Of a stretch of 64,000 bases of DNA, positions 58,129 through 64,000 are shown one piece after another. The stretch's first letter is position 1. Each line of letters starts with the position of its first letter. Source of the DNA: Dysosmobacter sp. Marseille-Q4140 (GTDB lineage Bacteria; Bacillota; Clostridia; Oscillospirales; Oscillospiraceae). Where the stretch lies: positions 1,612,001 through 1,676,000 of the forward strand of contig CP073694.1 in the NCBI GenBank assembly GCA_018228705.1, in the 5' to 3' direction. The notes under the pieces are model-generated. The model saw only the letters and a list, made by a program, of their open reading frames with translations. It did no database searches and was not told where the DNA came from. The translations under genes were made by a program, and so were the position numbers.

Positions 58129-58765
58129 CGTCGATCTCCCCTTTCTCGATCTCCTGGACCCGCTGGATCAGGGCCAGCAGCACCCCCAGAATGACGATCC
58201 CGGGAATCGCCACCAGCACCACTACCAGGGGCAGCGGCGGGGCCTGGTCGGCATCGGTGGTAAAGCCCCAGATCATCAGGGCCATCAAGCTGGCCATAAA
58301 GGCCACCATGATGACCGTCACCACCGCCGGAGCCACGTAGCGCAGCCGCCGGGCGTCGCCGGTCTGCCGGTTGAGGAAAGTGGCGCCCTGGTGCTCCAAA
58401 GCCTCCATCTCCGACAGCAGCGCCTGGGCGTCCAGGGCGGCGAGAGGCTCCTCCCGGTCTTTCAGACGGCGGCACAGGGCCATGGACTGCTCCAGGTTCT
58501 TCTGCTCCCGCTCCAGCGTCACCAGATGGCGGCGCATCCCGTCTCCCACGGTGTGGGTGCCGGAGAGCATCTGCCGGATCTCCTCCAGAGGCAATCCCAG
58601 CTTGCGCAGCAGCTTGATCCGCCGCAGGACCTCCACTTCCGCCTCGCCGTAGTCCCGGTAGCCGTTTTCGCTGTTGCGCCGGGGCGCCAGCAGACCCTCG
58701 GCCTCGTAGAAGCGGATGTTCTTCTTGGTGATGCCCACCAGAGCCTCCACCTCATTAATTTTCAA
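58112..58765 (-). CDS. MerR-family regulator with C-terminal membrane hairpin
   Basis: 217 residues. MerR helix-turn-helix 1-70 (VGITKKNIRFYEAEGLLAP), dimer helix 75-125, then two spans at about 143-167 and 179-200 and the tail IQRVQEIEKGEIDDARKY. No cysteine metal site. TTG start at 58765 with AAGGGGG upstream. First gene of an operon with two small membrane proteins bearing the same tail, YbjQ and an MBL hydrolase. A third membrane-bound MerR besides the two RDD types at 19-22 kb. Confidence 0.85.
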   Translation of the reverse strand: MKINEVEALVGITKKNIRFYEAEGLLAPRRNSENGYRDYGEAEVEVLRRIKLLRKLGLPLEEIRQMLSGTHTVGDGMRRHLVTLEREQKNLEQSMALCRRLKDREEPLAALDAQALLSEMEALEHQGATFLNRQTGDARRLRYVAPAVVTVIMVAFMASLMALMIWGFTTDADQAPPLPLVVVLVAIPGIVILGVLLALIQRVQEIEKGEIDDARKY

Positions 58766-58871
58766 GGGCTCTCGCCCCCTTTCCGTGCTTATCGTATACC
58801 TTCCACAAAGGGGAAAGTCAAGGGGTTTCAGAAATTTTCCCGCCAGGGGGTGGGAAGCGGCGGCGGGATGT

Positions 58872-58888
58872 GGTACAATCATAGCATG
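58872..58888 (+). promoter_or_regulatory. Extended -10 directly before mutY
   Basis: TG-G-TACAAT (TACAAT at 58874-58879), then six bases and the mutY ATG. Transcription would begin at or next to the start codon. Confidence 0.6.
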
Positions 58889-59971
58889 TGCGACACGAAG
58901 CTGACAACCGAAAAGATTTTGCCAGCCCTGCCCGCCCCCCTGTTGGCCTGGTACCGCCGAAACGCCCGGGACCTGCCCTGGCGCCGGACGGCGGACCCCT
59001 ACCGGATCTGGGTGTCGGAGATCATGCTCCAGCAGACCCGGGTGGCGGCGGTGCTGGGCTACTATGCCCGGTTTCTCGCGGCCTTCCCCTCGGTGGAGGC
59101 TTTGGCCGCCGCGCCGGAGGACCGGCTGATGAAGCTGTGGGAGGGCCTGGGGTATTACAGCCGGGCCCGGAACCTCCAGAAAACCGCCCGGATCGTGGCG
59201 GAGCGAGGCGCCTTTCCGGACACCTTCCAGGGCCTGCTGGCCCTGCCGGGCATCGGGGAGTACACCGCGGGCGCCATCGCCTCGGCGGCCTTCGGCGCCC
59301 GGGAGGCGGCGGTGGACGGCAACGTCCTGCGGATCTTCACCCGGCTGACGGACTGCCATGACGATATCGCGGACCCCAGGGTCAAGCGGACCGTCCGGGA
59401 CGCCCTCCAGGCGGTGATGCCGGAGACGGCAGAGGACATCCGCATCTTCAACCAGGCCACCATGGAGCTGGGCGCCACGGTCTGCGTCCCGAACGGGCCG
59501 CCCAGGTGCGAGGCCTGCCCGGTGCGGGAGCTGTGCCTGGGTCGAATGCGGGGCACGGCGGAGGCCCTGCCGGTAAAGCGGGCCAAGAAGGCCCGCCGCA
59601 CGGAGGAGAAAACGGTCTTTTTGCTGCTGCGGCAGGGCCGGGTGGCCCTGCGGAAACGGCCGGGCGAAGGGCTGCTGGCGGGCCTTTGGGAGTTTCCCAA
59701 CGCCGAGGGCGCGCTGGACGAGCCCGCCGCCGGAGCGGCGGTTTCCGCCTGGGGCCTGACGCCCCGGGTCTGGCGCAGCCGTCTGACGGCAAAGCACATC
59801 TTCACCCACGTGGAGTGGCACATGACCGGCTACGCTCTGGAGGTGTCCGGAGACGGGCCGGAGGACTTTTTCTGGGCGGACGAAGCGGCCCTGGCGGCCC
59901 ACGCGGTGCCCTCGGCCTTCGCCCGGTACTACGCCCAGGCCATGGAGATCCTGAGGGAGGCTGCGCCATGA
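58886..59971 (+). CDS. mutY: A/G-specific adenine DNA glycosylase
   Basis: 361 residues. Removes adenine mispaired with 8-oxoguanine. Catalytic Glu45 (SEIMLQQTRV) and Asp144 (AVDGNVLRI), helix-hairpin-helix LPGIGEYTAGAI (120-131), a [4Fe-4S] set Cys200, Cys208, Cys211, Cys217, and a NUDIX-like C-terminal domain that reads 8-oxoG (LLAGLWEFPNAEG). The first cysteine spacing is seven rather than the usual six. No ribosome site fits the ATG at 58886; the promoter suggests a leaderless message. An ATG at 58868 has a weak site. Overlaps the next gene in ATGA. Confidence 0.95.
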   Translation: MCDTKLTTEKILPALPAPLLAWYRRNARDLPWRRTADPYRIWVSEIMLQQTRVAAVLGYYARFLAAFPSVEALAAAPEDRLMKLWEGLGYYSRARNLQKTARIVAERGAFPDTFQGLLALPGIGEYTAGAIASAAFGAREAAVDGNVLRIFTRLTDCHDDIADPRVKRTVRDALQAVMPETAEDIRIFNQATMELGATVCVPNGPPRCEACPVRELCLGRMRGTAEALPVKRAKKARRTEEKTVFLLLRQGRVALRKRPGEGLLAGLWEFPNAEGALDEPAAGAAVSAWGLTPRVWRSRLTAKHIFTHVEWHMTGYALEVSGDGPEDFFWADEAALAAHAVPSAFARYYAQAMEILREAAP

Positions 59972-60735
59972 GGATCCTGCTGGTCCTGCTTCTCTTCCGG
60001 CCGGCACGGCGGCTGGCCGAAAAGGTCCGGGCATGGCGGCGGCACCGGAAGCTGGTCCGCCAGCTGCGGGACCTGGGCGTCTACGGCGGGACTATCACGG
60101 CGGACCGCTCCAAAAGCGACCGCCCGGCGCCGCCCGTTCCGGCGCCCTGCCGGGAGCCGGACGGACCGGTGCCCTTCGGCTGCAAGACCGCCTGGCTGGC
60201 CCTGCGCTGCGGCAGCCCGGAGCCGGTCATCTCCGCCCTCCGGCCCGGTCTGCGGCAAAGCGCCAACTGGACCACCGGGCTGGCGGCGTCCCAGGCGCAG
60301 TCCGGGGGATGGGTCTTCGTCTCCCCGGTGCTGGACGGCTTCGTGCTGGCCGTGGGAGACGGGCTTTTTGCGCTGGCAGAGCGCCAGGAGGAACTGAACG
60401 CCTTGGCGGCGCAGTTTTCGGAGGTGCAGTACTTTGCCAGCCACCGGGTCTCCTCCTCTTACTGCTGGGCCCGGTACAAGGCGGGCCGCTGCCTGCGGGC
60501 GTATTGCACGGAGGACGGCAGGGTCCTCCGCAATACCGGCGCCCTGACACCGGAGGAGCAGGCGCTGGGCTTCGGCGCCTTTCCTGCGCAAGATGGGCAG
60601 GATGCGGACCGCCAGCCCGGCGAGGAGGACGTGCTGGACATCGCCGCCGCCTGGGGCGTGGACCCCAGATTTGAAACACCATATCCGCCGTCCACCGGGT
60701 GGCTGTGCCGTCCGAACGGCTGGAAGGAGGAGTGA
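59968..60735 (+). CDS. Hypothetical protein downstream of mutY
   Basis: 255 residues. A basic N-terminal hydrophobic stretch (MRILLVLLLFRPARRL) may anchor it to the membrane. The central part is globular (FGCKTAWLALRCGSPEPVI; GWVFVSPVLDGFVLAVGDGLF; FASHRVSSSYCWARYKAG) and the end is acidic. The pattern of a Trp/Gly-rich repeat resembles no family I can name. Coupled to mutY by ATGA; GGGAGG precedes its start. First of a run of small membrane and zinc-ribbon proteins. Confidence 0.7.
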   Translation: MRILLVLLLFRPARRLAEKVRAWRRHRKLVRQLRDLGVYGGTITADRSKSDRPAPPVPAPCREPDGPVPFGCKTAWLALRCGSPEPVISALRPGLRQSANWTTGLAASQAQSGGWVFVSPVLDGFVLAVGDGLFALAERQEELNALAAQFSEVQYFASHRVSSSYCWARYKAGRCLRAYCTEDGRVLRNTGALTPEEQALGFGAFPAQDGQDADRQPGEEDVLDIAAAWGVDPRFETPYPPSTGWLCRPNGWKEE

Positions 60736-60738
60736 CCA

Positions 60739-60987
60739 ATGGGTCTGCTGGTAGGCCTGCCGCTGATGCTTTTACGCATGATAATGGTTATTTTGCGTCT
60801 CATATTGCCCATTTTGCTGATCCTGCTGGTGATCTGGCTGATCCGCCGGAGCCGCCGGGGCGGCGGTCCCTCCGGCGGGCAGAGGCCCCCCAAGGAGCCC
60901 ACGTTCCACGGCCCGGTGTACACCGTGGACTACGAGGACGTGGAGGAGGACCAGCCGCCGGAGGGCGGGAACGGCCGGGAGGGGTGA
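60739..60987 (+). CDS. Small membrane protein
   Basis: 82 residues. One long or two short hydrophobic spans (about 3-35, LLRMIMVILRLILPILLILL), a basic stop-transfer run (IRRSRRGGG) and an acidic cytoplasmic tail. AAGGAGG before the ATG. No family recognised. Confidence 0.68.
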   Translation: MGLLVGLPLMLLRMIMVILRLILPILLILLVIWLIRRSRRGGGPSGGQRPPKEPTFHGPVYTVDYEDVEEDQPPEGGNGREG

Positions 60988-60991
60988 GGTC

Positions 60992-61201
60992 GTGGAGCTC
61001 ATCAACATCCTGGGCATCGCCCTGCTGGCGCTGCTGGTGCGCAAGCTGATCTGGTGTTTTTTGTGGCTGTGGTGCTACTACCGCGGCCGCAAGACGCCGG
61101 AGCCCATCCCCTTCCTGCCCCGGCGGAGCGGAACCCTCTTTTCCGACCACGTCCGCCAGGCCCGGGAGGAGCCGGATCAGAGTGAGGAGGAAGAACGATG
61201 A
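60992..61201 (+). CDS. Small membrane protein
   Basis: 69 residues with one span (about 3-28, ILGIALLALLVRKLIWCFLWLW) and a basic then acidic tail. GTG start at 60992 with GGGAGGGG ahead. Coupled to the next gene by ATGA. Possibly a partner of the 82-residue protein upstream. Confidence 0.65.
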   Translation: MELINILGIALLALLVRKLIWCFLWLWCYYRGRKTPEPIPFLPRRSGTLFSDHVRQAREEPDQSEEEER

Positions 61202-61524
61202 CCGCTGCAAACGACGCTTCCCGGGAGACGGCCGATGCCCTGACCTGCCCCTGGTGCCAAACGGACATGGAGCCGGGCTACCTCTATTCCGGAGACAGTA
61301 TCCGCTGGGTGGACCGCAGGCCCGGCGCCATCCTGGGGGCTCTGTCCGCCGGGAAGGAGCTGTACGTCAGCGACGAGGGCATCACCACGGCGTACAAGCG
61401 CTGCTGGTATTGTCCCTCCTGCCGCCGCCTGGTGGCCCAGCTGTCTGAGGAGGCCCGCCCGTCCACGGAGGAGTGCCGGGACGAGTTCCTGCGGTATGCC
61501 CAGCAGGCGAAAGGACGGAAGTAA
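61198..61524 (+). CDS. Zinc-ribbon protein, copy 1
   Basis: 108 residues. Two cysteine pairs, CPWC (about 16-19) in CPWCQTDMEPGYL and CPSC near 71-74 in CWYCPSCRRL, form a zinc ribbon split by a 50-residue beta insert with GDSIRWVDRRPG. Resembles the DUF6487 type. Paralogue of the following gene (shared CPWC, MEPGYL, RRPG). AGGAGG-like site before the ATG. Function unknown. Confidence 0.75.
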   Translation: MTAANDASRETADALTCPWCQTDMEPGYLYSGDSIRWVDRRPGAILGALSAGKELYVSDEGITTAYKRCWYCPSCRRLVAQLSEEARPSTEECRDEFLRYAQQAKGRK

Positions 61525-61525
61525 G

Positions 61526-62005
61526 ATGGCCTTTTGGAAAAAGAGCGAGGACCCCTGGGATATTGACCCGGAGAAGCGGCGCCCCGCGCCGCAGCCGGAT
61601 ACGGAGGACCGGGACCCGGACACGGGGCTTCTGGAGGACCTGCGGATCTGGAATGAGAACCGGAAGGCGGAAAAGGCCCTGCGGGAGACGCCGCCGGCGC
61701 CCATCCCCTGCCCCTGGTGCGGAGGAGAGATGGAGCCGGGCTATCTGGTGGGCGGACGGGATGCCGTCCGCCTGGTGCGCCGGCGCCCCGGCGGACTGCG
61801 CCTGATGGACCCGGAGGACACCCTGTACCTCCAGGGCGACGGCACCTTCTGGTGCGACTACAAGATCGCCTGGACCTGCAAAGCCTGCCGGAAACTGGTA
61901 CTGGACCTGCCGGAGGAAGCGAATGAGGACGCACTCCAGGCGGCATATGAAGAAGAGCTCCGCCGGTACGCGGACCAGGCAAATATGAGAGAGGAAGAAG
62001 ACTGA
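61526..62005 (+). CDS. Zinc-ribbon protein, copy 2
   Basis: 159 residues. A charged N-terminal extension (1-60) precedes a zinc ribbon like that of the gene upstream: CPWCGGEMEPGYL and, about 55 residues on, CKACRKLVLDL. Ends in an acidic helix. It starts one base after the upstream stop. Tandem duplication with divergence. No enzymatic motif; such ribbons may act in nucleic-acid or protein binding. Confidence 0.75.
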   Translation: MAFWKKSEDPWDIDPEKRRPAPQPDTEDRDPDTGLLEDLRIWNENRKAEKALRETPPAPIPCPWCGGEMEPGYLVGGRDAVRLVRRRPGGLRLMDPEDTLYLQGDGTFWCDYKIAWTCKACRKLVLDLPEEANEDALQAAYEEELRRYADQANMREEED

Positions 62006-62008
62006 CCG

Positions 62009-62596
62009 ATGGCACAGCTTTATTTCAAATACGGAGCCATGGGCTCCAGCAAGACCGCCAACGCCCTGATGACCCGCTTCAACTATGAGGAGCGGGGCCA
62101 AAAGACGCTCCTGGTGAAGCCCCGGATCGACACCCGGGACGGGGACCACATGGTGGTCTCCCGGATCGGCCTCACCTACCCCTGCATCTACTTCGACGAA
62201 CTCCGGGCCCTGTCCGTCATGGAATTGCAGCAAAATGCCTGCGTCATCGTGGACGAGGCCCAGTTCCTCACCCGTGAGGAGGTCATGTATCTGGTGGGTC
62301 TGGTGGACGACCTGGACATCCCCGTGATCTGCTACGGCCTGCGGGCAGACTTCAAGGGGGACCTGTTCCCCGGCAGCGAGGCCCTGCTGGTCATGGCGGA
62401 CAAGCTGGAGGAGGTCAAGACCGTGTGCTGGTGCGGCCGAAAGGCCACCTTCAACGCCCGCTTCGACCGCAGCGGCAAGGTCCTCAAGGAGGGCGAGCAG
62501 GTGGTCCTGGGGGCCAACGACCAGTACATCGGCCTGTGCCGCCGGCATTGGATGGCCGGGGACCTGGGCCCGGACTTCGACGTAGACCGCCTATGA
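62009..62596 (+). CDS. tdk: Thymidine kinase
   Basis: 195 residues. Phosphorylates thymidine for salvage. P-loop GAMGSSKT at 9-16, Walker B VIVDEAQFL at 79-87, and a C-terminal zinc ribbon from CWCG and GLCRRH. The lid segment between carries the thymidine-binding GLRADF. Type II, tetrameric class. Overlaps the radical SAM gene by 4 nt (ATGA); it seems to belong to the same transcript as the zinc-ribbon genes. Confidence 0.95.
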   Translation: MAQLYFKYGAMGSSKTANALMTRFNYEERGQKTLLVKPRIDTRDGDHMVVSRIGLTYPCIYFDELRALSVMELQQNACVIVDEAQFLTREEVMYLVGLVDDLDIPVICYGLRADFKGDLFPGSEALLVMADKLEEVKTVCWCGRKATFNARFDRSGKVLKEGEQVVLGANDQYIGLCRRHWMAGDLGPDFDVDRL

Positions 62597-63465
62597 TCTG
62601 CCGTCTGTGCCCGCGAAGCTGCGGTGCGGAGCGGACCGCAGACCAGGCCGGGGGCCTTTGCGCCATGCCGTCAGCCCCCGTGGCGGCCAAGGCCATGCTG
62701 CACCAGTGGGAGGAGCCGTGCCTGGTGGGCAGCCATGGGGCGGGCTGCGTGTTCTTCTCCGGCTGCAACCTCCGCTGCCGCTTCTGCCAGAACGGCGTCA
62801 TCTCTCAGGAGGGCTTCGGCAAGCCCCTGACCGTGCCGGAGCTGCGGGCGGTGTTTCAGGCCCTGGTGGACCGGAGCGCCGCCTGCCTGGACCTGGTGAC
62901 CCCCACCCACTTCACGCCCGCCGTGGCGGAGGCCCTGGGGGACGGGGAATGGCCGGTGCCGGTGGTTTGGAACAGCAGCGGCTACGAAAAGCCCGAGACC
63001 CTGCGGCTGCTTACGGGCAAGGTCCAGGTGTACCTGCCGGACCTGAAATACGCCCTGGCGGAACCCGCCCGGAAATACTCCGGCGCGGCGGACTACTTCG
63101 ACTGGGCCAGCGCGGCCATTTTGGAGATGTTCCGCCAGACCGGCCCTTACGTGATGGAGGGCGGGCAGCTGAAGCGGGGTGTGCTGATCCGCCACCTGCT
63201 GCTGCCGGGCGAGCTGGAGAACACCCGCCGCTGCATCGATTGGGTGGCGGAGACCTTTGCGCCGGGACAGGTGCTCTTCTCCCTCATGAGCCAGTACACC
63301 CCTCAGCCCGGCGCCCAGGGGAACCTCCGCCGCCACGTGACGAAGGCGGAGTACCGGGCCGCGGTGGCCTACATGGAAAACTGCGGCATCACCGACGGCT
63401 ACACCCAGGAGCGCACCTCCGCAAAGGAGGAGTACACGCCGGACTTCGACCTCTCCGGCCTGTGA
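62593..63465 (+). CDS. Radical SAM protein, PflA-like
   Basis: 290 residues. The [4Fe-4S]/SAM motif CNLRCRFC is at 58-65; an N-terminal cysteine group (CRLCPRSCG...GLC) precedes it. The motif and the following NSSGYEKPETLRLL and YLPDLKYALA segments match the PflX/YfmL branch of glycyl-radical-activase-like proteins, many of which have no known partner. No glycyl radical enzyme is in the window. Begins in ATGA with the tdk stop and ends before a strong terminator. Confidence 0.9.
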   Translation: MICRLCPRSCGAERTADQAGGLCAMPSAPVAAKAMLHQWEEPCLVGSHGAGCVFFSGCNLRCRFCQNGVISQEGFGKPLTVPELRAVFQALVDRSAACLDLVTPTHFTPAVAEALGDGEWPVPVVWNSSGYEKPETLRLLTGKVQVYLPDLKYALAEPARKYSGAADYFDWASAAILEMFRQTGPYVMEGGQLKRGVLIRHLLLPGELENTRRCIDWVAETFAPGQVLFSLMSQYTPQPGAQGNLRRHVTKAEYRAAVAYMENCGITDGYTQERTSAKEEYTPDFDLSGL

Positions 63466-63470
63466 GCATG

Positions 63471-63508
63471 AAAAAATCCGTTTCCGCTTTCGCGGAAACG
63501 GATTTTTT
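63471..63508. terminator. Bidirectional terminator after the mutY-radical SAM strip
   Basis: AAAAAATCCGTTTCCGC, TTTC, GCGGAAACGGATTTTTT: a 17-bp perfect stem between convergent genes. Confidence 0.96.
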
Positions 63509-63515
63509 TGATCCA

Positions 63516-64000
63516 TCAGTCCCGGTCCCCGTCGCTCAGCCTGCGCAGGGACTCCAGAGCCTCGGACAGCCGCCCGCCGCTGCTGGCGGTGGGGTTGCCC
63601 CGCAGGATGCGCACGGCCTGGCGGTAGGTCCGCTCGGTCCGGGCCCGGACGGCGGCCTCCCGGTCCCGGAGCTTCTCCAGGGCCTCGCTGATCTCCGCCC
63701 GGCGGCGCTCCAGGGCCTCGCCGGTCAGCTCGCTCTCCAGCCGGGCCTGATAGGCCTCCAGGGCCTGGGCGATGTTGCGCAGGGCCTTCAGCTTAGCCGA
63801 GGTCCGGCGGCGCAGGGACTCCTCCAGGGCCTCCCGGCGGCGCAGCTTCCGCTGGGTCCGGGCGCTCTCCAGGCGCTCCTGGAGCAGCAGCTTCTCCACC
63901 TCGGTCTTTTCCCGGAAACGGCGCAGGTCATCCTCGGCAAAGGCGGAGACCACCTCCACGCGCTTGGCGATCCGCCGCAGCTCCTCGTTTTCCTCGGTGA
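63516..64000 (-). CDS. Coiled-coil protein, 5' end beyond the window
   Basis: At least 161 codons, open to position 64000; a GTG at 63959 is in frame but no ribosome site is seen there, and the reading frame runs on to the edge without a stop. Very charged helical sequence (LQERLESARTQRKLRRREALEE; LRDREAAVRARTERTYRQAV) consistent with a long coiled coil. The tail RGNPTASSGGRLSEALESLRRL is less charged. No family recognised. Confidence 0.7.
   Translation of the reverse strand, partial: TEENEELRRIAKRVEVVSAFAEDDLRRFREKTEVEKLLLQERLESARTQRKLRRREALEESLRRRTSAKLKALRNIAQALEAYQARLESELTGEALERRRAEISEALEKLRDREAAVRARTERTYRQAVRILRGNPTASSGGRLSEALESLRRLSDGDRD

Overview
The window reads as chromosome of a GC-rich, anaerobic, spore-forming gut-type Firmicute, most likely Clostridia of the Oscillospiraceae/Flavonifractor kind. 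That placement is an inference from gene content: SpoIIID, T-box control, strong AGGAGG ribosome sites, T-run terminators, rubrerythrin with PerR, HPr with His15 and Ser46, SLH and LCP envelope proteins, and a 146-bp palindromic repeat of a style I associate with such genomes. No rRNA, tRNA, CRISPR array or transposase gene was recognised. All names come from reading motifs; no database search was possible.

Layout. 0-5.3 kb (minus strand): a partial GH3-like adenylating enzyme, a membrane methyltransferase-like protein, uvrC, ptsH, and a rubrerythrin-perR operon behind a Fur/PerR-like box. 5.5-7.9 kb: a lipoprotein, then a low-GC patch with an ECF sigma/anti-sigma pair. 8-18.3 kb: a phosphatase and a nearly complete histidine operon in the order hisZG (fused), hisD, hisC, hisB, hisH, a PNPOx-like gene, hisA, hisF, hisIE, hisJ. 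It has a promoter overlapped by an inverted repeat, and a 740-bp TIR-bounded element splits hisF from hisIE. 18.3-25 kb: small regulators, a MITE-like repeat, two tandem membrane-bound MerR-RDD regulators, a cupin, a second ECF/anti-sigma pair and a MarR regulator.

25-31 kb: purine nucleoside phosphorylase, MtnA and a class II aldolase (a possible 5'-deoxynucleoside salvage route), nitroreductase, aminotransferase, SpoIIID. 30.5-37.3 kb: an LCP ligase, an SLH-transglutaminase protein, and a minus-strand operon LRR-VWA-MoxR-NifU. 37.4-42.6 kb: a GntR-controlled ABC exporter, a CBS-type pyrophosphatase, a TipAS-like protein and an M24 peptidase. 42.6-44.8 kb: pyrG with a tandem duplication of its 3' end.

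45-52.7 kb: two related ABC uptake systems of the TrpXYZ type. The second has a T-box leader with a likely Trp (TGG) specifier and an inserted FAH-family gene. 52.7-54 kb: threonine ammonia-lyase. 54.2-56.6 kb: a compact phage-derived fibre/holin/endolysin cassette without other phage genes. 56.6-58.8 kb: a minus-strand operon of a MerR-TM regulator, two small membrane proteins sharing its C-terminal tail, a YbjQ protein and an MBL hydrolase. 58.9-63.5 kb: a probably leaderless mutY followed by membrane mini-proteins, two zinc-ribbon paralogues, thymidine kinase and a radical SAM protein. The window ends inside a coiled-coil gene.
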